Origin: Clostridia bacterium
Lineage (GTDB): Bacteria; Bacillota; Clostridia; UBA1212; UBA1255
Length of the DNA stretch: 57,949 bases
Assembly: GCA_017620915.1 (NCBI GenBank)
Contig: JAFZSK010000052.1
Location: 1-57,949 of the forward strand
Reading direction: 5' to 3'
Under the pieces are notes generated by a model. The model saw only the letters and a program-made list of their open reading frames with translations. It was not told the DNA's origin and made no database searches. This document shows positions 38,041 to 46,359 of this stretch, in pieces; within the stretch, counting starts at the first letter, position 1, and each line of letters opens with the position of its first letter. The position numbers and the translations under genes are program-made.

Positions 38041-39141
38041 TTATCTGGTGCGGATCGGCATTATCAGATAAGTGAAGGACGGGTCGCTTTCGCCGGTGAT
38101 GATGCAGGGGCTCACGGGAGAGAGCAGCGACAGCACGATCTTCTCATCTTCGATCACGCGCAGGCATTCGATGAAGTTGCGAGCGCTGAAGCCTATGGTA
38201 AGTTCATCGCCGGAAACGCGGGCGCTGACTTCCTCTTTGATCGCGCCGACTTCGGTGGTAACGGAGACCGTGAGGGTATCGTTGCCGGAGAAATACAGCG
38301 TGACGGGGAAGCGCTTTTCGTCGTTGATCACCAGCGCCGCCCGTTCGAGCGCGTTCAGGAACGCTTTTGTCTCAAGCACTACGGAGGTCTTGAAATCTTT
38401 CGGGATCATGCGCTTATAGTCGATGTAATCGCCTTTGTAAAGCTTTGACACCATGCGGTAGGTATCGGTATAGAACATGATCTGGTTCGCGTTGCAGCAG
38501 AACTTCAGTTTTTCATCGGTGGGTTTAAGGGATTTGACAAATTCATTGAGGATCTTGGTGGGGACAATGACGCCGTAGTCGTTCTTTTCGGCCATTTCGG
38601 CGGTCTTAAGCGCCAGCCGGTAGCCGTCAATCGCCACACACCGCATCTCATTCTCGCGCTGCTCCATGAATACGCCCTGCAGAATGATGCGTTTGTCGTC
38701 CTGGCTGGTGGCGAAGGAGGTCTCTTTTACCATTGCCTGGAAAACGTCGGATTTGAGTTCGATGGCGTTGTCGGTGTTCAGGAAGGAGACCGGCGGATAG
38801 TTCTCGGGCGAGATGGTCTTTAATTTATAGTTGGCTTTGCCGCTGGAGATCATCAGAATGTTGCCCGTATTGTCCGTTTCCAGCGAGACATACACGTCGG
38901 GAAGTTTGCGGATGATATCGCCGAAGGTCTTGGAGTTGACAACGATGCTGCCGATCTCCTCGATGATTCCGGGGACTTCATATACGATGCCGAAGTCGCT
39001 GTCATTGCCGGTGAGCCGTACTTCTTCGCCCACTTCGATCAGAATGCCTTCGAGAATACTGATGGTAGATTTAGAGGGAACTGCCTTTTGTACGATGTTG
39101 ATGCCTTCAATCAAATTGTCCCGGTTGCAAGTCAGTTTCAT
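38041..39141 (-). CDS. dnaN: DNA polymerase III beta clamp
   Basis: Sliding clamp, 366 residues, three repeated clamp folds of the standard length. The start MKLTCNRDNLIEGINIVQKAVPSKSTISIL and the C-terminal end LSPVSPCIITGESDPSFTYLIMPIR (in two parts) are typical. GGGAGG stands about eight bases before ATG 39141. It is separated from dnaA by the origin spacer and runs directly into recF. Confidence 0.97.
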   Translation of the reverse strand: MKLTCNRDNLIEGINIVQKAVPSKSTISILEGILIEVGEEVRLTGNDSDFGIVYEVPGIIEEIGSIVVNSKTFGDIIRKLPDVYVSLETDNTGNILMISSGKANYKLKTISPENYPPVSFLNTDNAIELKSDVFQAMVKETSFATSQDDKRIILQGVFMEQRENEMRCVAIDGYRLALKTAEMAEKNDYGVIVPTKILNEFVKSLKPTDEKLKFCCNANQIMFYTDTYRMVSKLYKGDYIDYKRMIPKDFKTSVVLETKAFLNALERAALVINDEKRFPVTLYFSGNDTLTVSVTTEVGAIKEEVSARVSGDELTIGFSARNFIECLRVIEDEKIVLSLLSPVSPCIITGESDPSFTYLIMPIRTR

Positions 39142-39180
39142 TGTGCGCGCCTCCCGCTGCTTCTTCTTTGTTTTATCTTG

Positions 39181-39374
39181 TATAATTTAGTAATAGTAGT
39201 AGGGCCTGTGGATTATGTGGAAAAGTGCCGCAAAGCCTTATTTTATAACGCTTTTTGCTTGTGTAAAAGCCTGTTGAAATTTTATCCGGGTTTTCCACAG
39301 TTTCCACAGGGCATTTTTGTACACAAGTTTTCCACAAAAAGTTTTCCACTTATCCACAGATTTTTGTGGAAAAC
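39181..39374. other. oriC: Replication origin core: DnaA boxes and DnaA-trios between dnaN and dnaA
   Basis: DnaA boxes: perfect TTATCCACA at 39350-39358; near-matches at 39291-39299, 39300-39308, 39328-39336 and 39342-39350 (plus); and on the minus strand at 39207-39215 (TAATCCACA), 39216-39224 and 39365-39373. Next to the minus pair stands GGCC (39203-39206), then TAG-TAA-TAG-TAG-TAG (39188-39202) and an AT-rich stretch. That is the box / GC clamp / DnaA-trio order described for the Bacillus unwinding element. Gene orientation flips around this region, which supports bidirectional replication from here. Confidence 0.92.
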
Positions 39375-40715
39375 TCAGCGAAGCACCCCGCTGTTGATGT
39401 ATTTTTTCAGTTCGTCCATGGTCTTACGTAGCTCGGGGTTGGTCTCGACCTGGCCGGAGACCTGTTCGACCGCATACATGACGGTGGAATGGTCTTTGCC
39501 GTTGAACGCCTTGCCGATGTTCGGGAAAGACATATCCAGCAGCGTGCGGCACAGATACATCGCGATCTGGCGGGGAAGTACCAGCTCTTTCGTACGTTTT
39601 TTAGAAAGCAGGTCTTCTACGCTGATACCGAAGTATCTGGACACCGAGTCAATTATAACACCCTCGGAGATTTCATGCAAACTGTCGTCGGAAATATGTT
39701 TGAGGGCTTCTTTGGCAAGGTTGATGTTGATCTCCTGGCCCTGATGGAGGGCAATGGAGAGGTGATTGATCACGCCTTCCAGCTCGCGGATATTGTCGCC
39801 GGTATAGGAGGCAATATAATCCAGTACCTCGTTTTCGACTTCCAGCGCCTTTTCTTCCGCTTTGCGGTTGAGGATGGCAACTTTCGTTTCGTAGTCGGGC
39901 GCCTGCACGTCGGCGATCAGCCCCCACGCGAACCGCGTGCGCAGCCGGTCTTCCAGTACTTCCAGTTTGCTGATAGGCGAATCGCAGGAAATTACGATCT
40001 GATGCTTGGCTTCGTACAGCGCGTTGAAGGTATAGAAGAACTCTTCCTGCGTGCGCTCCATTTTAGAGAGGAACTGTATATCGTCAATAAGCAGCACGTC
40101 GATATTCCGGTACTTGTTCCGGAATTCTTCGTTGGTCTTATGGGTGATGGCGTCGACGAACTCGTTGGTAAAAGTCTCGGAGGTCACGTACAGCACTTTT
40201 TTGGTGGGGTCGTTCTCGAGGATCTTGTTGCCGATGGCGTGCATAAGGTGGGTCTTGCCCAGACCGGATTGACCGTAAATGAAGAACGGATTGTACGCGT
40301 TGCCCGGGGAGTCGGCGATGGCAACGGCGGCTGCGCAGGCCATGCGGTTGCTGTTGCCCACGATGAATGAATCGAAGGTGTACTGCTTGTTCAGATGCGA
40401 ATCGAAATTGCTGGCTTTGAGCGCGGATTCGCGGACTTTCGGGAATTTTTCTTTATCATAAAACTGCAGCGTGAGATAATTCTTCGTACAGTCCATTATA
40501 ATGCGTTTGATGATGGCGTGGTACTTCTTCTCGATCTGATCGAGGTAAAATTCTCCGGGAACCGTGAAATACGCGGTGTTGTCGACTATATCTTCCAGCA
40601 CGATCGGCTTTATGAATGATTCAAATTCAGCAGAGGATACTTCGTTTTTCAGTTCTTCTAAGCATTTGGTCCAGACGGCACAAAGCTGCTCATCGGTGTA
40701 ACTCGATGCTACCAT
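39375..40715 (-). CDS. dnaA: Chromosomal replication initiator DnaA
   Basis: AAA+ initiator, 446 residues. Domain I is N-terminal (about 1-85), with a short linker. Domain III has Walker A GQSGLGKTHLMHAIGNK (148-164) and Walker B VLLIDDIQFL. Domain IV has the DNA-binding signature FNGKDHSTVMYAVEQV. ATG at 40715 is chosen because AAAGGA lies ten bases upstream; a TTG at 40724 is in frame but only two bases from that site, and an ATG at 40720 is out of frame. DnaA boxes upstream suggest autoregulation. Confidence 0.97.
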   Translation of the reverse strand: MVASSYTDEQLCAVWTKCLEELKNEVSSAEFESFIKPIVLEDIVDNTAYFTVPGEFYLDQIEKKYHAIIKRIIMDCTKNYLTLQFYDKEKFPKVRESALKASNFDSHLNKQYTFDSFIVGNSNRMACAAAVAIADSPGNAYNPFFIYGQSGLGKTHLMHAIGNKILENDPTKKVLYVTSETFTNEFVDAITHKTNEEFRNKYRNIDVLLIDDIQFLSKMERTQEEFFYTFNALYEAKHQIVISCDSPISKLEVLEDRLRTRFAWGLIADVQAPDYETKVAILNRKAEEKALEVENEVLDYIASYTGDNIRELEGVINHLSIALHQGQEININLAKEALKHISDDSLHEISEGVIIDSVSRYFGISVEDLLSKKRTKELVLPRQIAMYLCRTLLDMSFPNIGKAFNGKDHSTVMYAVEQVSGQVETNPELRKTMDELKKYINSGVLR

Positions 40716-40922
40716 TGCATCCAAGTCCTTTCGTTAATATGCGAGTTCAACCTGACTACCCGGACCGACACGCGTCCCGGAAGCTTTATCATTGGAATAT
40801 GGCATATTTCGACGGCAGCAATACCGTAAAAAAGCGAGGATCACGGCTGAACGGAGGGCAATTTCGACTTTGTCCGGTGCAGGTCCGGTGTCCGTGCGGA
40901 GGCCCGGGTTCAGCGTGCGTAG

Positions 40923-40951
40923 AATATACCAAAGGGCAAGCCCGAATGCAA
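40923..40951 (-). promoter_or_regulatory. Promoter for dnaA
   Basis: On the minus strand, TTGCAT (40946-40951), 17-base spacer, TATATT (40923-40928). It gives a leader of about 200 bases. DnaA boxes lie about 75 bases further upstream. Confidence 0.6.
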
Positions 40952-41022
40952 CAACGGATTTTTTTGGACAACTATATACTAAAAAGCAAGATTACGGGTT
41001 TTTCACAACTTGTTGATATTGC

Positions 41023-41039
41023 CTGTGGAAAACTCCACA
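41023..41039. promoter_or_regulatory. DnaA-box pair between dnaA and the flippase gene
   Basis: TGTGGAAAA (41023-41031) and ACTCCACAA (41031-41039) are opposed near-match boxes, with a weaker TTTTCACAA at 40998-41006. They lie between the divergent dnaA promoter and the promoter at 41098-41127. Confidence 0.65.
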
Positions 41040-41097
41040 ACATATTGGAATGTTAATTTTTTATTAAACCCGCAGATCGCCCCGGCCCGGAGGCTAT

Positions 41098-41127
41098 TTG
41101 CAATTTGCCGCTGTTGTGTGGTAAACT
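41098..41127 (+). promoter_or_regulatory. Candidate promoter for the flippase-glycosyltransferase operon
   Basis: TTGCAA (41098-41103), 18-base spacer, TAAACT (41122-41127). The expected start is around 41134, which is one reason to prefer the GTG at 41163 over ATG 41139 as the first codon. Confidence 0.5.
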
Positions 41128-41162
41128 ACCCCCGTAAAATGGCTGTGAAAGGAAGCCGCAGG

Positions 41163-42221
41163 GTGAAGACGAGAAAACTTGAATTATTCATATGCATCTC
41201 TTGCGGAATTGCGGTCATAGGGTTCATTTTTTTCACAACGAAGCCGTCGGTGCTGGCAAAGGCATTGTCAGAACTTAGTGTTTTGCCGCTGCTGGCCGCG
41301 GTGTTGTGCATGATTTTCTATTGGCTGGGCGAGACGCTCACGGTACATGTGCTGCTGAAAGAACATTTTGAGGACCAGAAGTTCGGCGATTCGCTGTGCC
41401 TGACTATGGGCGGGTTGTATTTCGGCGCGATAACGCCGTTTTCGTCCGGCTGCCAGCCGTTCCAGGCGTACTATCTGTCCAAAAAAGGGCGGGACGTGGG
41501 CGTTGCCGCCAGTGTTTTGCTGACTAAGTTTATTGTGTATCAGAGTGCGCTGGTGGCGTTGTCAACGGCGCTCCTGCTCATGCGCTGGAAGTTCTTCCGC
41601 GCGGCAGTGCCGGGCTTTTATAAACTGGTGCTGGTGGGGTACGCGATCAATCTGGCGATCCTGTTCTTTCTGATCTTTTTAGGACTGTTTCGCGGGATCT
41701 CGGACAATATCTGCCGTTTTATCATCAAACTCGGCGCTAAGATCCGGCTGGTCAAAAAGCCGGAGGAAACGCTGGCAAAGGCGGAAAATGCGCTGGAAAT
41801 GTTCCATAACACGTTCCGGGATATGCGGAAGCATGTGCCGGCGCTGCTGCTGGCGTTTGCGTGTTCCGTGATGGAATTGTGCGCGTTCTTTTCGGTGTCG
41901 TATTGCGTGTACCGCGCGTTCGGCCTGTCCGGTGCGGATCTGATCACAGTGGTGGCGGCGCAGGGTTTTGTGCTGGTCATTGCTTCGTTCATTCCGATCC
42001 CGGGCGCGGGCGTCGGCGCGGAGGAATCATATTATTTTCTGCTGCGGAATTTCTATCCGGAAGAGGGGCAGATCAAAGTTGCCATCATAATATGGCGGCT
42101 GATAAGTTATTATTTGACATTGCTGACGGGCATGTTTTTCGCGATGCACATAAGGCGGGTGAAGGACGCCGCGGCGCGGCCGACAGAGGAGGATACAGAA
42201 GATGAAAATAGGGTTGTTTAA
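41163..42221 (+). CDS. Flippase-like integral membrane protein (UPF0104 / LPG-synthase TM domain)
   Basis: About 352 residues with roughly seven or eight membrane helices and the family-typical segments GALYFGAITPF-like (MGGLYFGAITPFSSGCQPFQ) and FIPIPGAGVGAEESYYFLL. These belong to the UPF0104/PF03706 family, which includes the membrane part of MprF and YbhN-like proteins, thought to move lipids. GTG at 41163 has AAAGGA nine bases upstream; ATG 41139 has no ribosome site but is possible. The gene overlaps the first glycosyltransferase by 20 bases. Its context suggests flipping a glycolipid or lipid-linked precursor made by the two downstream enzymes; this is inference. Confidence 0.85.
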   Translation: MKTRKLELFICISCGIAVIGFIFFTTKPSVLAKALSELSVLPLLAAVLCMIFYWLGETLTVHVLLKEHFEDQKFGDSLCLTMGGLYFGAITPFSSGCQPFQAYYLSKKGRDVGVAASVLLTKFIVYQSALVALSTALLLMRWKFFRAAVPGFYKLVLVGYAINLAILFFLIFLGLFRGISDNICRFIIKLGAKIRLVKKPEETLAKAENALEMFHNTFRDMRKHVPALLLAFACSVMELCAFFSVSYCVYRAFGLSGADLITVVAAQGFVLVIASFIPIPGAGVGAEESYYFLLRNFYPEEGQIKVAIIIWRLISYYLTLLTGMFFAMHIRRVKDAAARPTEEDTEDENRVV

Positions 42222-43413
42222 CGACTCTTTCCCGCCGACAATCGACGGCGTGGCCAATACAATGATAAATTACGCCCAGATCCTGCACGGGATGGGGGAC
42301 AATGTGACCGTTGTCACCCCGAAATACCCCAACGTGATCGACGAATATCCGTTCAACGTGTACCGCTACAGTTCGATTCCCGCCAAATTTGTCCATAACC
42401 TGCCATACCGCGTGGGCAACCCGTTCTCGCCGGTCACCGTGCGCAAAGTGTACAAAATGGGCTTCGACATCATGCACATCCATTCGCCGTTCGTGTCGTC
42501 GCTGCTGGTGAACCAGGTGCTGGACATGAGCCACAAAGAGATCCCGCTGGTGATCACGTATCATACGAAATATGACGTTGACATCAAACGCTACCTTTCG
42601 ACACGCAACCTGCAGCGGCTGCTGGAACGCATCGTGCTGGGCAACATCAAAAAAGCGGACGAGATCTGGACGGTGTCAAAAGGGACGATCGACAGCCTGC
42701 GCGCGCTGGGCTACAAGGGCGATGTGCAGATCATGCCCAACGGCACGGATTTTCCGAAGGGCAAAGCGCCGCAGGCGGCGGTGGCGGAGATCGACCGGGT
42801 GTACCGCACGGAGAACGATGAACTGGTGTTTCTGTACTGCGGCCGCATGATGTGGTACAAAAATCTGAAGATCATACTGGACGCATTGCAGATCCTCAAA
42901 AACGAAGGAATAAACTATAAAATGTTTTTTGTGGGCGATGCCCCGGACCGTCCGTCGGTGGAGGAGTACGCCCGTAAGCACGGCCTTATGGACCGGTTGT
43001 TCTTTACCGGCGGGATCACGGACCGCGAGAAAGTGCGGGCGTTCTTCAGCCGGGCGGATCTGCTGTTGTTCCCGTCCACGTACGATACGGCCGGGCTGGT
43101 GGTGAAGGAAGCGGCGGCGTGCGAGTGTCCGTCTGCGTTAATTGCCGGCAGCTGCGCCGCGGAGGGCGTTGATGACGGTTTCACCGGGATTCTGGCGGAA
43201 GAAGAGAACGCGGAGAGTTTTGCCCGCGCGTTGCTCCAGGCGGTGAAGCAGCCGGGATTGCTGAAACAGCTGGGCGAGAACGCGCAGCGGCACATATACT
43301 CGTCGTGGGAGGATTCGATCGCCCTCGCGCGCGCCCGTTACGACGTGGTGGTGCAGGAGAAGAAAGCAAAACTGGCGGCGTCGAAGAAAAAGGGGAAAAA
43401 GAGTAACAAATGA
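42202..43413 (+). CDS. GT4 glycosyltransferase, probable diacylglycerol glycosyltransferase
   Basis: 403-residue retaining glycosyltransferase with GT-B fold. The N-terminal acceptor domain has GLFNDSFPPTIDGVANTMIN, typical of glycolipid synthases of the alpha-monoglucosyldiacylglycerol type. The C-terminal donor domain has YCGRMMWYKNLKIILDAL and FPSTYDTAGLVVKEAAACE, an EX7E-like motif with Asp at the first position. The tail is Lys-rich (KKKGKKSNK) and could touch anionic lipid. GAGGAGG precedes ATG 42202. It overlaps both neighbours. The likely product is a monoglycosyl-diacylglycerol; the sugar cannot be read from sequence. Confidence 0.85.
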   Translation: MKIGLFNDSFPPTIDGVANTMINYAQILHGMGDNVTVVTPKYPNVIDEYPFNVYRYSSIPAKFVHNLPYRVGNPFSPVTVRKVYKMGFDIMHIHSPFVSSLLVNQVLDMSHKEIPLVITYHTKYDVDIKRYLSTRNLQRLLERIVLGNIKKADEIWTVSKGTIDSLRALGYKGDVQIMPNGTDFPKGKAPQAAVAEIDRVYRTENDELVFLYCGRMMWYKNLKIILDALQILKNEGINYKMFFVGDAPDRPSVEEYARKHGLMDRLFFTGGITDREKVRAFFSRADLLLFPSTYDTAGLVVKEAAACECPSALIAGSCAAEGVDDGFTGILAEEENAESFARALLQAVKQPGLLKQLGENAQRHIYSSWEDSIALARARYDVVVQEKKAKLAASKKKGKKSNK

Positions 43414-44423
43414 AGATACTGCTTTATACTGAATTTGAAAAAGCGCTGTCAAAATCCGGCCTGGGCAAGGCGATCCGCCACCAGATGCGCGCGCTGGAGG
43501 AGAACGGCATCCCGTACACGACTTCGCCGAAAGACGCGCACGATATAATTCATATAAACTATTACGGTCTGCGCTCGTACCGGCTGGCGAAAAAAGAGCA
43601 CCGCCGCGGGGGCAAAGTGGTGTACCACGCCCATTCCACCGAGGAGGATTTCCGCAATTCGTTCGTGTTTTCGAATCTGATCGCGCCGCTGTTCAAAAAA
43701 TGGATCTGCAAATGCTACCGCACGGGCGACGTGATCATAACGCCTACGCCGTATTCGAAGCGGCTGCTGGAGGGGTACGGGCTGAAGAATATCGTTGCCC
43801 TCTCCAACGGGATCGATCTGGAGTTTTTCCATCCGGACGCCGCGGCGGGAGCGGAATTCCGCGCGAAATACGGCTTCAGACCCGAAGACAAGGTGGTCCT
43901 GGGCATCGGCCTGTACCTCGAACGCAAGGGAATACTGGATTTTGTGGAACTGGCAAAGCAGCTGCCGCAATACAAGTTTATCTGGTTCGGCTACACGAAT
44001 CCGGCGCTGGTGCCGCGGAAGATCCGCAAGGCGGTCCGGACGAAACTGGACAATCTGCAGTTTCCGGGCTATGTGGAACCGGCGGAGATCATGCGGGCAA
44101 TGAACGGCGCAAACGTGTTTCTGTTCCCGACGCTGGAGGAGACGGAGGGGATCCCGGCGCTGGAGGCGTGTGCGTGCCGGCGGCAATTGCTGGTCCGCAA
44201 TATCCCGGTGTTTTCGGGCTGGCTGGAGGACGGGGTCAACGCCTATATGGCTGATTCCCTTGCCGGCTTCCGCGAGAAGCTGTGCGGCATTCTGGAGGGC
44301 GAGCTGCCGGATCTGACGGCGGCAGCGGTGCCGGTCGCCGAAAGCCGCGAGATCCACAAGGTGGGCCGCGAACTGATCGAAGTATATCGCGGCGTGCTGG
44401 GTGAAAACGGGGATAATTTTTAA
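43410..44423 (+). CDS. GT4 glycosyltransferase, probable second glycolipid glycosyltransferase
   Basis: 337-residue GT-B enzyme. The donor domain has VVLGIGLYLERKGILDFVEL and FPTLEETEGIPALEACACR with an intact EX7E motif. The length, and the pairing with a roughly 400-residue GT4 protein, resemble the CpoA-type enzyme that adds a second sugar to monoglycosyl-diacylglycerol in streptococci. That assignment is by analogy. ATG overlaps the upstream stop (ATGA). Downstream are DnaA boxes and the rpmH promoter; no clear terminator separates them. Confidence 0.82.
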   Translation: MKILLYTEFEKALSKSGLGKAIRHQMRALEENGIPYTTSPKDAHDIIHINYYGLRSYRLAKKEHRRGGKVVYHAHSTEEDFRNSFVFSNLIAPLFKKWICKCYRTGDVIITPTPYSKRLLEGYGLKNIVALSNGIDLEFFHPDAAAGAEFRAKYGFRPEDKVVLGIGLYLERKGILDFVELAKQLPQYKFIWFGYTNPALVPRKIRKAVRTKLDNLQFPGYVEPAEIMRAMNGANVFLFPTLEETEGIPALEACACRRQLLVRNIPVFSGWLEDGVNAYMADSLAGFREKLCGILEGELPDLTAAAVPVAESREIHKVGRELIEVYRGVLGENGDNF

Positions 44424-44498
44424 GATTAGTCTTTGATTTCGGGCAATTTTGACCGTTTTTTATTTGAATTGTGGCAATAGTTGCCGCTCCGGCGCGAG

Positions 44499-44530
44499 TT
44501 TTCCACAGTATTTGCGGCGAGTTTTCCACA
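44499..44530 (+). promoter_or_regulatory. DnaA-box pair upstream of rpmH
   Basis: TTTTCCACA at 44499-44507 and again at 44522-44530, about 30 bases upstream of the rpmH -35. Their presence here recalls the ancestral rpmH-oriC-dnaA arrangement. The rest of 44424-44682 holds no gene. Confidence 0.65.
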
Positions 44531-44560
44531 GGTTGGGGAAAACTGCCGGGTTTTTCCATG

Positions 44561-44589
44561 TTGACATCGCCGCAATTTGGTGTTATACT
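44561..44589 (+). promoter_or_regulatory. Promoter for rpmH-rnpA
   Basis: Consensus TTGACA (44561-44566), 17-base spacer, TATACT (44584-44589). Confidence 0.85.
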
Positions 44590-44682
44590 CTAATTTGCTG
44601 TTTTCTGCACTCCGCGCGGGATACCGCAGCGGTGCAGGCGATCAGCACAGAACCGGACGAGAAAAAACAGGGGGTGTAATAT

Positions 44683-44817
44683 ATGATCAGACCTTTCCAA
44701 CCTAAGAAAAGACAGAGGAAAAAAGTTCACGGATTCAGATCCAGAATGAGCACTGCCAACGGCAGAAAAGTACTCGCGAGAAGACGCCTGAAAGGCAGAA
44801 AAGTGCTTTCCGCGTGA
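44683..44817 (+). CDS. rpmH: 50S ribosomal protein L34
   Basis: 44-residue ribosomal protein, very basic, with the family-defining core [13 protein letters not shown] and [20 protein letters not shown]. The N-terminus [12 protein letters not shown] deviates slightly from the usual MKRTFQPSNRKR. A strong AGGGGGTG ribosome site stands seven or eight bases before ATG 44683. It is the first gene of the conserved rpmH-rnpA-yidD-yidC-khpB-mnmE-mnmG-rsmG series and has its own promoter. Confidence 0.97.
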   Translation: MIRPFQPKKRQRKKVHGFRSRMSTANGRKVLARRRLKGRKVLSA

Positions 44818-44879
44818 TTACGCAGTGAAGTGCGCGCCGGCGATCGACCGCGCGGCCGCATTTAAAAGCGCGTGACAAC

Positions 44880-45245
44880 ATGAAAGCTACGCTTAAGCAA
44901 AACCGCGAATTTCAAAGAGCGTATAAAAAGGGACAGTATAAGGCCGGAAGGTATATCGTGGTCTATGTTGTCCCAAACAAGCTCGGGCACAACCGTACCG
45001 GCATCTCGGTCGGTCGGAAGTTCGGCAACAGCGTTCAGCGAAATCGCATCAAGCGGCTCATACGCGAAAGCTATCGCAGCCTGCGCCCCGGAATAGCACA
45101 GGGATACGATCTGGTGTTTATGGTGAGGGCGGCCCGGAAGACCGCGCCGACGCCGAACCGTAAACTCAAGGCAGAGACTATGCCGTGCTACCGGGACATA
45201 TACGGCGAAGTGGAACGGGCGCTGAAAAAGCTGGGACTGATATAA
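44880..45245 (+). CDS. rnpA: Ribonuclease P protein component
   Basis: 121-residue basic subunit of RNase P, which trims tRNA 5' ends together with the RNA subunit (not in this window). The RNR motif is present as [19 protein letters not shown], preceded by GISVGRK. It begins 62 bases after rpmH in the usual order. The stop is followed five bases later by yidD. Confidence 0.96.
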   Translation: MKATLKQNREFQRAYKKGQYKAGRYIVVYVVPNKLGHNRTGISVGRKFGNSVQRNRIKRLIRESYRSLRPGIAQGYDLVFMVRAARKTAPTPNRKLKAETMPCYRDIYGEVERALKKLGLI

Positions 45246-45250
45246 CGGAT

Positions 45251-45463
45251 ATGTTAAAAAAAGCGTTTATATTGCCGATCAAATTTTATCAGAAACACAT
45301 TTCGCCCCTGAAGCGGCCGTGCTGCAGGTTTTATCCGTCGTGCAGCGAATACGCGGTCCAGGCGATCAGCAAACACGGCGTCGTAAAAGGCTGCGGACTC
45401 GCGGCATACCGTATTTTACGGTGCAATCCGTTCTGCAAGGGCGGGATAGACCCGGTCCCTTAG
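45251..45463 (+). CDS. yidD: Membrane protein insertion efficiency factor YidD
   Basis: 70-residue protein. [20 protein letters not shown] and [14 protein letters not shown], then [13 protein letters not shown], are the conserved cysteine-rich core of YidD, which assists YidC-dependent membrane insertion. Its N-terminus is amphipathic. ATG at 45251 is chosen because the family begins just before the hydrophobic FILPIKFYQ segment; longer in-frame starts would overlap rnpA. Confidence 0.95.
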   Translation: MLKKAFILPIKFYQKHISPLKRPCCRFYPSCSEYAVQAISKHGVVKGCGLAAYRILRCNPFCKGGIDPVP

Positions 45464-45479
45464 AAAGGTTCAACACCAC

Positions 45480-46358
45480 ATGATGGACTTTATTGCAAGG
45501 CCTTTCGGGGCTTTGATGGAATTCATTTATAATAACCTGGCGTTCCACAACTACGGCGTTGCGATCATTTTCTTTACGCTGTTTGTGAAGATCCTGCTGT
45601 TGCCGCTCACCGTCAAACAGCAGCGCAGCATGGAACGGCAGCAGATCATCCAGCCTGAACTCGAGGCGCTCCAGAACAAATACAAAGACGACCGCAAGAA
45701 ACTGCAGGAAGAGCAGATGAATCTGTACACAAAGTACAACATCAGTCCGATGAGCGGTTGCCTGCCGATGCTGATCCAGCTGCCGCTGATCCTGGTCATC
45801 TACCAGATCGTCAGACGGCCGCTCACGTATATTGCCGGCCTTTCGTCGGATGTGATCAAATCGCTGACGGGAGTTGCCAACGAAAGCTGGGTCAAAAGCT
45901 GGACCAACTACGAGATCCAGACCAACAAGCATTTTCTGGACAAAACGGCGGAGTTTTTTGAATTGACCGGCGGTGCCGGACAGCAGATCAACATGAGATT
46001 CCTGAAGATCTTTGACCTGGGCGAGACTCCAAAGTGGAAGTTTTGGGAGTTCGGCGATCAGTGGAAAGTTTACCTGCCGCTGATGCTGATACCCGTTCTG
46101 GCGGTGGCCACGTCTTATCTGCAGATGTTCATCACCAACCGCCTCAACAATATGAATAAAAAGAATGAAAACGGCAACAGTTCCGCGCTTGCCGGAATGA
46201 ACGGGATGCTGAAGATACTGCCGCTGATGACGCTGTTCATTGCGTTCGTAGTACCCGCGGGTCTCGGTTTTTACTGGATCGTAAGCAATATTTTCGGTAT
46301 CCTGCAGACGATCCTGCTAAAAAAGCTGTTTAGTATAAAGAAGGAAGGAAGTGCCTGA
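45480..46358 (+). CDS. yidC: Membrane protein insertase YidC/OxaA
   Basis: 292-residue insertase for membrane proteins. About five helices: one near the N-terminus (YGVAIIFFTLFVKILLLPLT), a cytoplasmic coiled hairpin (QQRSMERQQIIQPELEALQ, NKYKDDRKKLQEEQMNLY), then GCLPMLIQLPLILVIYQIV, a short extracytoplasmic loop and three more. The hydrophilic-groove Arg lies in the first helix region of most monoderm YidC; here VKILLLPLT carries Lys at that place. There is no lipobox. It is shorter than the Gram-negative form, as usual in Bacillota. Confidence 0.95.
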   Translation: MMDFIARPFGALMEFIYNNLAFHNYGVAIIFFTLFVKILLLPLTVKQQRSMERQQIIQPELEALQNKYKDDRKKLQEEQMNLYTKYNISPMSGCLPMLIQLPLILVIYQIVRRPLTYIAGLSSDVIKSLTGVANESWVKSWTNYEIQTNKHFLDKTAEFFELTGGAGQQINMRFLKIFDLGETPKWKFWEFGDQWKVYLPLMLIPVLAVATSYLQMFITNRLNNMNKKNENGNSSALAGMNGMLKILPLMTLFIAFVVPAGLGFYWIVSNIFGILQTILLKKLFSIKKEGSA

Positions 46359-46359
46359 A

